Shown: positions 9,091-17,712 of the stretch, piece after piece
How the letters are laid out: each line of letters opens with the position of its first letter
Numbering within the stretch: position 1 is the stretch's first letter
Origin: Bradyrhizobium sp. CIAT3101
GTDB lineage: Bacteria > Pseudomonadota > Alphaproteobacteria > Rhizobiales > Xanthobacteraceae
Length of the DNA: 64,000 bases
Reading direction: 5' to 3'
Assembly: GCF_029714945.1 (NCBI RefSeq)
Contig: NZ_CP121634.1
Coordinates: 6,531,001-6,595,000 of the forward strand
Made by a program: the position numbers and the translations under genes
The notes under the pieces: model-generated
Told to the model about the DNA's origin: nothing
Seen by the model: only the letters and a program-made list of their open reading frames with translations
Database searches by the model: none

Positions 9091-9788
9091 GCGCTTTCTG
9101 CAATCGCCGTCTTGCCGGCACCCGTGGCCTGATCGCGGCCCAGATGCGAAGCAATTGCGGCGTCGTTAAGTCCGATGCCTCTCAGGAGAAACTCACAGAG
9201 CTGCCGCTCCAACTCGTTGGCCCTGCCATAAGCGAGACAAGGCACGGACGGCAGCCTGGTCAGCGCAGCGGTCATCACCGTGTGATGCGCAAACCAGAAC
9301 AGGTTGAGCGGTTCATTGCCACAAGCCCGCGCATCGCCGGCGGCGACCGCGCGTTCGAGCGAGGCGACGAAGACGGCTCCGATCAGCGTCTCGATCTTGG
9401 CATATAGCAAACGCGCGAATTCGCCGTCATCCAGATGACTGGTGGCCATCAGTCGCAAGCGTTGGGCCTCCTCCTGGTCGGGGCCGTCGGCGATCTGCAG
9501 GAAGTGCTGAACCATGCCACGGATCAGTTCGACCAGGGTGGCCGTCGACGGCTCCCGCTCGAGGAGTTCGGTCAGCGCCGGGTCCGCCTCGCACTCGTCG
9601 CTGAGGATTTCGGCATAGAGTGCCGCCTTGGACGGGAAGTGCTTGAACAGCAGCGCCTCGGAAATGGCAGCAGCGGCCGCCACGCTCTTCGTCGTGGTCC
9701 CGTTATAGCCGTGTCGGGCAAAGCAGCGTTTCGCGGCTCCGAGGATCAATTGACGCCTCAGGTCGCTCGTCATACGCAATGAGCTCAT
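9087..9788 (-). CDS. TetR/AcrR-family repressor of the RND pump
   Basis: A 233-residue TetR regulator. The N-terminal helix-turn-helix covers about residues 6-55 (LILGAAKRCFARHGYNGTTTKSVAAAAAISEALLFKHFPSKAALYAEIL in pieces), followed by an all-helical ligand and dimerisation domain. I chose MSSLRMTSD as start because longer readings would run through the operator; the alternative MTSDLRRQ start at 9773 is equally possible. A palindromic operator lies 5-20 bp upstream of the start. The gene is first in the operon with adaptor and pump, so autorepression relieved by a pump substrate is the natural model. Confidence 0.93.
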   Translation of the reverse strand: MSSLRMTSDLRRQLILGAAKRCFARHGYNGTTTKSVAAAAAISEALLFKHFPSKAALYAEILSDECEADPALTELLEREPSTATLVELIRGMVQHFLQIADGPDQEEAQRLRLMATSHLDDGEFARLLYAKIETLIGAVFVASLERAVAAGDARACGNEPLNLFWFAHHTVMTAALTRLPSVPCLAYGRANELERQLCEFLLRGIGLNDAAIASHLGRDQATGAGKTAIAESA

Positions 9789-9792
9789 GTTA

Positions 9793-9808
9793 GTGAGTAA
9801 GCACTCAC
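9793..9808. promoter_or_regulatory. TetR operator palindrome
   Basis: Perfect inverted 6-bp arms GTGAGT and ACTCAC separated by 4 bp. The site ends 5 bp before the TetR start codon. Size, symmetry and position fit an AcrR/TetR operator for autoregulation of the efflux operon. Binding is inferred from architecture only. Confidence 0.75.
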
Positions 9809-9925
9809 CCACGCCAAAGTCAAGCAAATTGCTGCGACGCAACCTAAGTGCGTGAGAATCTGTTGGAAATTGGTCACAGGTTACCGCCCGCGGGAGCGAA
9901 TGCCGTCCGCAAATCCGGATTGGCG

Positions 9926-10516
9926 TCAGATCGGCTGGAACCCGAGGTCGCCGCGGATCCGGTTGACGATGTAGGTTCCGTCCCGGCTCGGCAGGATGCG
10001 CTCGACGCTGGCGCTGTCGATCTTCACATTGGCAAAGCGAGGCCCGGCCGAAAGGTCGTGGATGGCTTTGGCGAAGCTTTCGACCTCGGCCATGGTCGAG
10101 ATTGCCCCGCTGTCGGCGATGCCGCAGGCCCTGGCGACACCGACGAGATCGGCGGCTGCCGAGGTGTGGCTGGTCTGGCCGCCGGTCTCGCCATAGGCCT
10201 CGTTATCGAGAACTGCGATCGAGAGGTTGGACGGCTTCTGCAGCCCGATGGTGGCAAGGCTGCCCATCCCCATCAGCATCTCGCCATCGCCGGTGATGAC
10301 CAGCACCGGCAATTTTGGCTGCGCCAGGGCGAGGCCAAGCCCAATCATGGCGGCGCCACCCATGCCTCCCCACAAATAAAAGTTGCGGGCGTGGTCGCCG
10401 GCCGCGGTGATGTCGTTGGTGGAGGCGCCGAGGCCGCCGATCGCGACGACGTCCTTGCGGTTTGCGAGCAGCGCGGCGACGACCTGGCGGCGGTCGAGGA
10501 GATTGGCCTTGCTCAT
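9926..10516 (-). CDS. ThDP-dependent decarboxylase, beta subunit (sulfopyruvate/phosphonopyruvate decarboxylase-like)
   Basis: A 196-residue polypeptide matching the C-terminal, thiamine-diphosphate-binding half of the family. The ThDP motif is GDGEML...LDNEAYGETGG (GDG about 25 residues before N-E). The start MSKANLL overlaps the stop of the alpha-subunit gene by 4 bp. ComDE and phosphonopyruvate decarboxylases are split or fused enzymes that decarboxylate 3-sulfo- or 3-phosphonopyruvate to the aldehyde. No sulfonate, phosphonate or coenzyme M genes lie beside it, so the substrate is uncertain and another short 2-oxo acid is possible. Confidence 0.82.
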   Translation of the reverse strand: MSKANLLDRRQVVAALLANRKDVVAIGGLGASTNDITAAGDHARNFYLWGGMGGAAMIGLGLALAQPKLPVLVITGDGEMLMGMGSLATIGLQKPSNLSIAVLDNEAYGETGGQTSHTSAAADLVGVARACGIADSGAISTMAEVESFAKAIHDLSAGPRFANVKIDSASVERILPSRDGTYIVNRIRGDLGFQPI

Positions 10517-11055
10517 TTGGTGAAAACCTTGGCGCCGATCAGGCGCTGAGACAAGAGGACGGCGGTGGGCGTCAGCGCGTTGTAGGCTTGCGCTGCGGCT
10601 GCTTCCAACACCGCCGGCACCTCGGCTGCGTTCGAGGCGCGCAGCACCTTGATGCCGGACAGTTCGAACACGCCCTGCGTGGTCGACCCCATCGGCACCT
10701 GCCACGGATTGAACTCGCCCCATTCGCCGCGCATGGTCACGAGGGTGAGGAACGGAAAGCGCAGGATCGGGATCAGCGACAGCATGTTGATGCAATTGCC
10801 GACGCCGCTCGACTGCATCAGCAGCACACCGCGTTGGCCGCCGGTCCAGGCGCCGGCGAGCAGCGCGACGCCCTCCTCCTCCGTCGTCAGCGGAATGCCG
10901 CGCATCGTGGAGGACCCCAGCACGCGCTGGATCAGCTTCGAATGACCGGCATCGGGCACGTAAGGCACCTGCCGCACGTCGAAGCGTTGCAAGGTCGCGA
11001 AGATATCGTCCGGCCAGTTCGGGGCCGTGTCGGAAGCGTCAGCGCGGGCGTGCAT
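10513..11055 (-). CDS. ThDP-dependent decarboxylase, alpha subunit (sulfopyruvate/phosphonopyruvate decarboxylase-like)
   Basis: A 180-residue polypeptide matching the N-terminal PYR domain of split ThDP decarboxylases. The likely catalytic Glu lies in LTTEEEGVALLAGAW, and LLMQSSGVGNCINML resembles the ComD/phosphonopyruvate decarboxylase signature. It should form a heteromer with the overlapping beta-subunit gene (4-bp overlap) to give a complete active site. It is transcribed leftward and is divergent from the P450 gene to the right, with about 106 bp between the two starts. Confidence 0.82.
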   Translation of the reverse strand: MHARADASDTAPNWPDDIFATLQRFDVRQVPYVPDAGHSKLIQRVLGSSTMRGIPLTTEEEGVALLAGAWTGGQRGVLLMQSSGVGNCINMLSLIPILRFPFLTLVTMRGEWGEFNPWQVPMGSTTQGVFELSGIKVLRASNAAEVPAVLEAAAAQAYNALTPTAVLLSQRLIGAKVFTK

Positions 11056-11161
11056 TTTCCTGTCCGGTCGGCTTGCAAATCACGGCACGACTGTAGACGG
11101 TGACCGGCAAAGCTCGAAAGAGCGAAAACGGCATATCGGTCTCAACCGGTGAGTATGGCGC

Positions 11162-12382
11162 ATGAACGCAGATGCGAAAGAATTGGCGGCCAATTTCGAT
11201 CTGGCGAAGCTGACGAGTGAATTCTACGACGATCCCTACCCGACTTATCGTGCACTGCGGGAGAACGAGCCGGTCAAGCGTCTGCCGAGCGGCACCGTGT
11301 TCCTCACCCGTTACGACGACCTCGTCACCACCTACAAGAACACCAAATCGTTCAGCTCGGACAAAAAGCGCGAGTTCGCGCCGAAATATGGCGACACGCC
11401 GCTCTACGAGCACCACACCACGAGCCTCGTCTTCAACGATCCTCCTGCACACACCCGCGTGCGGCGCCTGATCATGGGCGCGCTGTCGCCGCGCGCGATC
11501 GCGGGCATGGAGGGCGATATCGTCAGGCTGGTCGACGGCCTGCTCGACGCCATCGCCGACAAGGGCGATTGCGAGCTGATCGAGGATTTTGCCGCTTCGA
11601 TCCCGATCGAGGTGATCGGCAATCTGCTCGACGTCCCCCATGACGAACGTGCGCCGCTGCGCGACTGGTCGCTGGCGATCCTGGGCGCGCTGGAGCCGGT
11701 CGTATCCACTGAGGTCGCCGCGCGCGGCAACAAGGCGGTGACGGATTTCCTTGCCTATCTCGAGACGCTGGTTGCACGCCGGCGCGAGACACCGGGCAAC
11801 CCCGACCGCGACGTGCTGACGCGCCTGATCCAGGGAGAAGACAACGGTGAACGGTTGACCGAGAAGGAGCTGCTGCACAATTGCATCTTCCTGCTCAATG
11901 CCGGCCACGAGACGACCACCAATCTGATCGGCAACGGCCTCGTCGCGCTGCATCGGAATCCGGAGCAGAAGCAGCGGCTGATCGACAATCCGGATCTCAT
12001 CAAGACCGGCGTCGAGGAGATCCTGCGCTACGAAAGCTCGAACCAGCTCGGCAACCGCATGACGACCGAGCGGATCGAGCTCGGCGGCGTGCTGCTCGAG
12101 GCCGGCACGTCGGTGACGCTCTGCATCGGCGCAGCCAATCGCGACCCCGCGCAGTTTCCCGATCCTGAACGCTTCGACGTTGCGCGAACGCCGAACCGGC
12201 ACCTTGCGTTTGCCACCGGCGCGCATCAATGCGCCGGCATGGCGCTGGCGCGGCTCGAAGGCGCGATTGCGATCTCGCGTTTCCTGGCACGCTTCCCGGA
12301 CTATGCCGTGAGCGGCCAGCCCGTGCGTGGCGGCCGCGTCCGGTTCCGCGGCTTCCTGAGCGTCCCCTGCTCGATCGGCTGA
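11162..12382 (+). CDS. Cytochrome P450
   Basis: A 406-residue soluble bacterial P450. The I-helix motif NAGHETTTN near residue 247 has the normal acid-alcohol pair, the ExxR motif is EILR, and the heme loop FATGAHQCAG supplies the thiolate Cys357. It should hydroxylate a small hydrophobic substrate using electrons from a ferredoxin and ferredoxin reductase; no redox partner is adjacent, although an FAD-dependent reductase is encoded at 40.6-41.8 kb. A potassium channel gene follows after only 6 bp and is probably cotranscribed. The substrate is unknown. Confidence 0.94.
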   Translation: MNADAKELAANFDLAKLTSEFYDDPYPTYRALRENEPVKRLPSGTVFLTRYDDLVTTYKNTKSFSSDKKREFAPKYGDTPLYEHHTTSLVFNDPPAHTRVRRLIMGALSPRAIAGMEGDIVRLVDGLLDAIADKGDCELIEDFAASIPIEVIGNLLDVPHDERAPLRDWSLAILGALEPVVSTEVAARGNKAVTDFLAYLETLVARRRETPGNPDRDVLTRLIQGEDNGERLTEKELLHNCIFLLNAGHETTTNLIGNGLVALHRNPEQKQRLIDNPDLIKTGVEEILRYESSNQLGNRMTTERIELGGVLLEAGTSVTLCIGAANRDPAQFPDPERFDVARTPNRHLAFATGAHQCAGMALARLEGAIAISRFLARFPDYAVSGQPVRGGRVRFRGFLSVPCSIG

Positions 12383-12388
12383 GGCGTC

Positions 12389-13066
12389 ATGAACATCGAC
12401 CAATTGCGCGAACGCTGGGCCGATCCGGCCCTCACCGTCCTGACAGTCCTGCTGGCGATCATGATGTTCGTGATCTCGCCGTTGCAGGCGCTGGGACTTT
12501 TTGCATTCCAGGTGTCGGAGCTTGTGCTGGCGTTGCTGCTGGTCTGCGGCATCTTCGTGATATCAGGCAGTCCGGTCGCTGTTGTCGCGATGCTGATCGC
12601 GCTCGTCATGATCACGGTCGGTGCGATCCTCCGGATCAGATCGCCATCCATTCTCGACCTCAATCTGTTTGCCGGTTCGTGGCTCATCGTGGGAACGACC
12701 ATGGCCTGGGCGGTGGCGCGCCAGACCTTCGCGCCGGGCCGCGTGACCTATCATCGCGTGATCGGCGCCGTGCTGCTGTATCTGGCGGTCGCCGTGATCT
12801 TCGCCGCATTCTACACCTTCATCGGCTCGCTCGATCAGGACGCCTTTGTGAGCATGAAGGTGCAAGACAGTCCGAGGCTCGCAAGCGACGTCATCTATTT
12901 CAGCTTCGCGACGATGACCACGACCGGATACGGCGACGTCGCCCCGCTGCATCCGGTTGCGCGCAGCCTGTGCAACATGGAAGCCATCTTTGGCCAGCTG
13001 TTTCCGGCGACATTGTTGGCGCGCCTGGTCACGCTGGAGATCGAGCACCGCAGGCAGGACTCCTGA
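12389..13066 (+). CDS. Potassium channel family membrane protein
   Basis: A 225-residue membrane protein with several hydrophobic helices before a re-entrant pore loop. The selectivity filter MTTTGYGD is near residues 175-182 and is the canonical K+ signature, flanked by a pore helix (IYFSFATMT) and a final TM segment (MEAIFGQLFPATLLARLVTL). The N-terminal part (about 12-140) contains four or five TM stretches without the Arg-rich S4 helix of voltage sensors, so it is probably not voltage gated. No RCK or cyclic-nucleotide domain is present. It starts 6 bp after the P450 stop codon, so the two are probably transcribed together, although no functional link is obvious. Confidence 0.87.
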   Translation: MNIDQLRERWADPALTVLTVLLAIMMFVISPLQALGLFAFQVSELVLALLLVCGIFVISGSPVAVVAMLIALVMITVGAILRIRSPSILDLNLFAGSWLIVGTTMAWAVARQTFAPGRVTYHRVIGAVLLYLAVAVIFAAFYTFIGSLDQDAFVSMKVQDSPRLASDVIYFSFATMTTTGYGDVAPLHPVARSLCNMEAIFGQLFPATLLARLVTLEIEHRRQDS

Positions 13067-13222
13067 CTAGCCTCGGCCGACCCCAAAAGTCGAAACAACC
13101 CCATGCACAGTAGCCGGCCGCGCAGCTGAAAATGCAAGGTGGATACGCAGAACCATTTGACACGCCGGAGCAAATCGGCAGCATCGCGCACATCCCGGGC
13201 GGCCCAATGGGAGTGACGAAAA

Positions 13223-14437
13223 ATGAGCTCGTCGGTCATTGATCTCCTCGCAACCGAAGCACGGTTTGGTGCCCAAAATTACCAGCCGATCGGGGTCGTC
13301 CTGACGCGCGGCGAAGGTGTCTGGGTCTGGGACATCGAAGGCAACCGTTATCTCGATTGCCTCTCCGCCTATTCCGCGGTCAGCCAGGGCCACTGCCACC
13401 CCAAGATCCTGGCGGCGATGGTGGAACAGGCAGGCCGGCTGACGCTGACCTCGCGCGCCTTCCACAACGACCAGCTCGCCTTGTTCTACGAAGAGATCGC
13501 GGCGCTGACCGGCTCCCACAAGGTGCTGCCGATGAACAGCGGCGCCGAGGCGGTTGAAAGCGCCATCAAGTCAGTGCGCAAATGGGGCTATGAGGTGAAA
13601 GGCGTGGCTGACGGCCAGGCCGAGATCATCGTCTGCGCCGACAATTTCCACGGACGCACACTGGGCATCGTCGGCTTCTCGACGGACGCCGAGACACGCG
13701 GACACTTTGGGCCGTTCGCGCCGGGCTTCAAGATCATCCCGTTCGGTGACGCCGCGGCGCTGGACGCGGCGATCACGCCGAACACCGTCGCCTTTCTGGT
13801 CGAGCCGATCCAGGGCGAAGCCGGTGTCATCATTCCCCCGGCCGGCTATTTCAAAGCGGTCCGGGAGCTCTGCACCGCCAACAACGTCATGCTGGTGCTC
13901 GACGAAATCCAGACCGGGCTTGGCCGCACCGGCAAGCTGCTCGCCGAGCAGCACGAGGGCATCGAGGCGGACGTGACCCTGCTCGGCAAGGCCCTGTCCG
14001 GCGGCTTCTATCCGGTGTCGGCCGTGCTCTCGAACAACGACGTGCTCGGGACATTGCGACCCGGGCAGCATGGCTCGACCTTCGGCGGCAACCCGCTTGC
14101 CTGCGCAGTGGCGCGCGCGGCGATGCGCGTGCTGGTGGAGGAAGGCATGATCGAGAACGCGGCCGCGCAGGGCGCGCGCTTTCTGCAAGGCTTGAAGGAC
14201 ATTCGTGCCAACACGATCCGCGACGTGCGCGGGCGCGGCCTGATGCTGGCCGTCGAGCTGCATCCCGAGGCCGGCCACGCACGCCGCTACTGCGAGGCAC
14301 TCCAGGGCAAGGGCATTCTCGCCAAGGACACCCATGAGCACACGATCCGCATCGCTCCGCCGCTGGTGATCACCGGCGACCAGGTCGACTGGGCGCTCGA
14401 GCAGTTCGCCGCGATCCTGACCCAGGATTTGTCGTGA
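13223..14437 (+). CDS. rocD: Ornithine--oxo-acid aminotransferase
   Basis: A 404-residue Class III PLP aminotransferase with strong resemblance to ornithine aminotransferases, which convert ornithine and a 2-oxo acid to glutamate-5-semialdehyde plus an amino acid. Diagnostic segments are [19 protein letters not shown] at the N-terminus, [38 protein letters not shown] with the PLP-ring Asp, and the Schiff-base Lys256 in [13 protein letters not shown]. It works in arginine/ornithine breakdown and links to proline metabolism. No arginase or ornithine cyclodeaminase gene is in the window. Its 3' end is present twice more downstream as broken copies (16143-16340 and 20956-21060). Confidence 0.95.
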   Translation: MSSSVIDLLATEARFGAQNYQPIGVVLTRGEGVWVWDIEGNRYLDCLSAYSAVSQGHCHPKILAAMVEQAGRLTLTSRAFHNDQLALFYEEIAALTGSHKVLPMNSGAEAVESAIKSVRKWGYEVKGVADGQAEIIVCADNFHGRTLGIVGFSTDAETRGHFGPFAPGFKIIPFGDAAALDAAITPNTVAFLVEPIQGEAGVIIPPAGYFKAVRELCTANNVMLVLDEIQTGLGRTGKLLAEQHEGIEADVTLLGKALSGGFYPVSAVLSNNDVLGTLRPGQHGSTFGGNPLACAVARAAMRVLVEEGMIENAAAQGARFLQGLKDIRANTIRDVRGRGLMLAVELHPEAGHARRYCEALQGKGILAKDTHEHTIRIAPPLVITGDQVDWALEQFAAILTQDLS

Positions 14438-14510
14438 GGAGGCCTGCGTCGGAAGATCGCAACGCCGGCCACGGTCAACGGCGAACTATTGGTCACCAAA
14501 AACCGCCTCT

Positions 14511-14641
14511 CCCTCGCGCCGATCCTATTGCAGCAGAAGCGGCAGATTGAGCGGCCCGCGGAAACCGAATCCGTGCCAGCGCACGCTCGCGGGATCAGTT
14601 AAGGTCATGCCTGGGAAGCGCTCGAACAGCATCGGCAGCAG
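14511..14641 (-). pseudogene. 3'-terminal fragment of a cytochrome P450 gene
   Basis: These 131 bp match the 3' end of the intact P450 gene at 19490-19620 with only a handful of mismatches (roughly 95% identity by eye) and in the same orientation. It covers the last ~40 codons plus a few downstream bases. The match stops exactly where the inverted-repeat element begins at 14641. It cannot encode a functional protein. It is a direct repeat of the P450 end, now about 5 kb away. Confidence 0.9.
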
Positions 14642-14773
14642 CTCGTAGGATGAGTTGAGCTCTTGCGAAACCCATCAAACTTCATCCTAGCAGTTGGTCG
14701 AACAAGAGGGACTAGACACTGCGTTGGTTGTCTGCGCGATGGGTTTCGCAACAGCTCAACCCATCCTGCGGGC
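14641..14773. mobile_element. MITE-like inverted-repeat element, copy 1
   Basis: A 133-bp element bounded by 36-bp terminal inverted repeats (14641-14676 and 14738-14773) that match at about 32 of 36 positions, including a perfect 14-bp core at 14663-14676 and 14738-14751. A second copy lies at 21430-21563 in the same orientation. It has no coding capacity. The left edge abuts the truncated P450 fragment. I see no clear target-site duplication. Confidence 0.75.
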
Positions 14774-14810
14774 TAAGAGCCTCACGTTGAGAATGGTCTC
14801 TCCGCCCATT

Positions 14811-15968
14811 TCACACGAACGGCAGGAAGATATCGGGCCGCTTGGGTAGAAGCCGCCGAAAATAGCGCCGTCCTTCTTCCGAAACGGTATTGCTGCCGAA
14901 AAGGAAATCGTCGGGCATATGGCGTGTTTTGCCAGCCACGCGATCGAGCGGCACGAGCAGAGGTTCGATACGCTCGCCGTCATAATGCAGCACCACCGAG
15001 CCGCTGCCGGTTAAGGCGCTTTGCGCGGCAAATGCGCCAGCGTCGAAAGCCTCTTTGCGGTCGGTTTCGTCGATTACGCCGATATATGCGCGTGGCAGAT
15101 AGCCCAGCGTGTCGACACGCGCTCTTGCCTTGGGAAAACGCGATTTCAGTGCTTTTTGGATCTCGATGCCGAGATCACCGCCCGTCAATTGCAGATTGCC
15201 ATGGGCGTCGCGCTCGACGGCCGCGCCCGCCAGCGCCCCGGCGAGAGGCCGGCCGGCTTCGTCCTGCACTCCCTCGGACATCGAGACGATACAACGGCCC
15301 AGCCGCGTGTAAACCGCATCGACGTCGTCGAGGAACTGAACCACCGAGAACGGCTTTTCCGGCGTGTAGATCAGATGCGGAGCATCGTCGGGCGATTGCT
15401 GCCAGCCTGTGGCCGCGGCGGAGAGGAAACCGGCATGGCGGCCCATGACGATGGCCACATAGATGCCGGGCAAGGCGCGAAAATCGAGATCCATGCTGAC
15501 AAGGGCATTGGCGACAAAGGCGGCTGCCGAGATGAAGCCGGGGACGTGATCGTTCTCCATCAGGTCGTTATCGATGGTCTTGGGGGCATGCACGAAATGG
15601 CAGGGGCCACTTGACTGCTGCCGCAGCAGTTCGAGCGTTCCGGCGGTGTCGTTGCCGCCAATATAGACAAAGGCGCGGGCGACTAGCCGGTCCAGGGCCG
15701 CGAGGATATCAGAGCATGCGCCGGAATCTGGTTTGTCGCGAGTCGATCCGAGAGCCGAATTGGGCGTGTTGCCGAGGCGGCGGAGTTCGGCCTCGGGCAT
15801 GGTGGTCAGGTCGACGACGTTCCCCGCCGTGAGGCCTCGCACACCATAGCGCGCGCCCAGAATGCGCAACGACGGATCATGCCTGCGCGCGGCAAGGATG
15901 GCGCCACACAGGGTCTGGTTGATCACGGCGGTGGGGCCGCCGCCCTGGGCAATGACGATTGATGGCAT
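14811..15968 (-). CDS. pfp: 6-phosphofructokinase, probably pyrophosphate-dependent
   Basis: A 385-residue phosphofructokinase. It has IAQGGGPTAVINQ at the N-terminus, GGNDTAGT at 104-111, PKTIDND at 129-135 and MGRHAGF near 176. The residue after GG is the Asn-Asp type seen in pyrophosphate-dependent enzymes rather than the GGDGS of ATP enzymes, so I favour reversible PPi-dependent phosphorylation of fructose-6-phosphate. Such an enzyme would be of interest in rhizobia, which mainly use the Entner-Doudoroff pathway. The gene stands alone, inside the rearranged segment, with no metabolic neighbours. Confidence 0.87.
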   Translation of the reverse strand: MPSIVIAQGGGPTAVINQTLCGAILAARRHDPSLRILGARYGVRGLTAGNVVDLTTMPEAELRRLGNTPNSALGSTRDKPDSGACSDILAALDRLVARAFVYIGGNDTAGTLELLRQQSSGPCHFVHAPKTIDNDLMENDHVPGFISAAAFVANALVSMDLDFRALPGIYVAIVMGRHAGFLSAAATGWQQSPDDAPHLIYTPEKPFSVVQFLDDVDAVYTRLGRCIVSMSEGVQDEAGRPLAGALAGAAVERDAHGNLQLTGGDLGIEIQKALKSRFPKARARVDTLGYLPRAYIGVIDETDRKEAFDAGAFAAQSALTGSGSVVLHYDGERIEPLLVPLDRVAGKTRHMPDDFLFGSNTVSEEGRRYFRRLLPKRPDIFLPFV

Positions 15969-16578
15969 GGATCCTCTATGACTTGTTTCTGGCTATGCCG
16001 CCCGTGGAATGTGAGAGACGATTGAAGCGAAGATTGGCCAATGCTGCAACGACCGGCCTGCCCTGCAGTATCGTATCGCGACGCGGAAAAGCTACAGGCC
16101 TAAGCATCATTAATAGCTTAGCTTCCTACCGGGCCGAGACTTGCGCTCCAGGGCAAGGGCATTCTCGCCAAGGATACCCACGAGCACACGATCCGCATCG
16201 CCCCGCCGCTGGTGATCACCAGCGACCAGGTCGACTGGGCGCTGGAGCAGTTCGCCACGACCCTGACACAGGATTTGTCGTGAGGTTGCCTGCTCCGGAA
16301 GATCGCAATCCCGGCTGCGACCAACGGCGAACCATTAATCAGGCTTGCCCAATGTCCGTCAGGGCTTGGTAGCGAATCGAATTCCGCACCGCAGCGAAAC
16401 GACGCGATGGGCCACAAACAGACATCGCCACCTGATCGATCACCTCGCTAGTCTAGCGCGCAGCAGGAACGACCGGAGCGCGTCGTTGACGACGTAACGT
16501 GCATCCGCGCGACCAGCGGCGGTGAGGCCCCGCTCGGCCCGCGGCTGCTGCAACTCCTGCCAACCACTCAACGGAAAT
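15969..16578. other. 610-bp gap with a rocD remnant and possible gene-end remnant
   Basis: There is no convincing complete gene. 16143-16340 is a broken copy of the rocD 3' end. Between about 16440 and 16579 the minus strand reads openly into a short tail ending in a TGA at 16440-16442, with residues such as RGLTAAGRADARYVVNDALR; this looks like the C-terminus of some gene but I do not recognise it. The rest shows nothing I can name. Confidence 0.6.
16143..16340 (+). pseudogene. Broken copy of the rocD 3' end
   Basis: About 198 bp match 14297-14497 at close to 88-90% by eye. It covers the last ~45 codons of rocD including the stop (TGA at 16281-16283) plus ~57 bp of downstream sequence. It starts abruptly within a codon run, without a start or the PLP-binding part. 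Orientation is the same as the intact gene. Because the match continues past the stop codon, it arose by DNA duplication, not gene conversion restricted to coding sequence. Confidence 0.9.
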
Positions 16579-17712
16579 TTACTGGTGCGCCCGCTCGGCA
16601 TCGGCGGTGGCGGTGGTCATGTATTTCGAATAGAGATGAGCAACCCGCTCGCGCCACATTCCGACGAACGCCTCCGACGTCAGCTTCTCCACCGATTTCC
16701 ACGCCTCTTTGACGGCCGGAAGCGTATTGCCCCAGATCGCGCGCCTGCACCATTTTTCGCCCTTCTCCCTGCCTTCGCTGGTGGCGCACATCGATTTCCA
16801 GGCGATGCGATTGGGTTGGCTGAGGTGTTCCGCGGCGCCCTCCCAGCCCTGCTGATGGATCAGGTAGAGATCGTTCAAGTCCGGCTCCCTGTGCGTCACC
16901 CACTGAAACAGAATGCCCTCGGTGATGACCTTGTAGGCGGCCGCAACGGCATTATCGCGGGGATTGAGAATGTCCCCGGAGCCGAATTTGCCGAACTCGT
17001 ATTTGCTCAGCTGGAACAGCCCGATATACGACCCGGTGCGTTGCTTGGGGTTGAAACCGGACTCGACCTTAGCCACCGCCTTCATGAAAGTGAAATCCAG
17101 ACCGAAAGCGTCGGACGCGCGCTTGATCTCCTCCACCGGCGTTCCGACCGGGATGTCCTTGAACGAACGCAAGACGATCGCAGCCGGCTTCTCGGCAGGC
17201 GGCAGTTCGGACCAGACATAACAAATGAGATACCGGAAATCCTGCGGCCCCGAGTTGGAGGAACCGCCGGATGCACCGCACGTTGTCGGCGCCGGTTGGT
17301 CGACAGCACGGTGGCCCAAGTCCACCGATTCCTGCACAGGCGATAAATCGGCCAACAGCATCTGCGACGGACCGGGCAACGCGACGATCGATTCCGGCTT
17401 ATCCGATGCCGCCGTCGTGTCGGTGGTCGTCCCTGCCGCGGGTTCGGCGGCCGTCGCCACTTCGACGCTAGCGACAGGGGCGTTCGCGAAAACGGTGTCA
17501 GCGACAACGGCGTCGGCCATTGCGATCGCCTGCAGTTCATCCGCGAGCCTAGCGGTGACGGAGAGAGATGCTGCGCGGTCCTCGATTGACACTGCGTGGG
17601 CGTTCTCGGTGCCGGCCGAACCGAAGCCGGCCAACCAGCCAACGATCCACCCCGCGAGAACGACCGTTCCGCAAATCGTTGGCGCCACTATCGCAAGTCG
17701 CCACGGGTTCAT
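16579..17712 (-). CDS. Membrane-anchored lytic transglycosylase (SLT domain)
   Basis: A 377-residue protein that probably cleaves peptidoglycan glycan strands in the periplasm. The chosen start MNPWRLAIV gives a signal anchor (residues 8-32); an upstream in-frame start is less likely. Residues about 40-190 are low in structure and rich in Ala/Thr. The SLT catalytic domain follows: Glu217 in AKVESGFNPKQ, GLFQLS, and AAYKVITEGILFQW, then HREPDLNDLYLIHQQG. It is divergent from the L,D-transpeptidase gene, with 357 bp between starts, which suggests a cell-wall remodelling pair. Its last residues overlap nothing recognisable. Confidence 0.9.
   Translation of the reverse strand: MNPWRLAIVAPTICGTVVLAGWIVGWLAGFGSAGTENAHAVSIEDRAASLSVTARLADELQAIAMADAVVADTVFANAPVASVEVATAAEPAAGTTTDTTAASDKPESIVALPGPSQMLLADLSPVQESVDLGHRAVDQPAPTTCGASGGSSNSGPQDFRYLICYVWSELPPAEKPAAIVLRSFKDIPVGTPVEEIKRASDAFGLDFTFMKAVAKVESGFNPKQRTGSYIGLFQLSKYEFGKFGSGDILNPRDNAVAAAYKVITEGILFQWVTHREPDLNDLYLIHQQGWEGAAEHLSQPNRIAWKSMCATSEGREKGEKWCRRAIWGNTLPAVKEAWKSVEKLTSEAFVGMWRERVAHLYSKYMTTATADAERAHQ

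Larger units (their letters stand above)
14438..14810. other. Scarred intergenic region after rocD
   Basis: This 373-bp gap has no intact gene. From left to right it contains ~70 bp of rocD downstream sequence that is itself repeated at 16284-16340, a P450 3'-end fragment (14511-14641), an inverted-repeat element (14641-14773) and about 37 bp before the stop codon of the phosphofructokinase gene. Confidence 0.85.

Noticed and set aside
16440..16578. Small minus-strand gene before the transglycosylase stop
   Set aside because: Only a C-terminal-looking tail is visible, with no credible start; it is noted as a possible remnant only.
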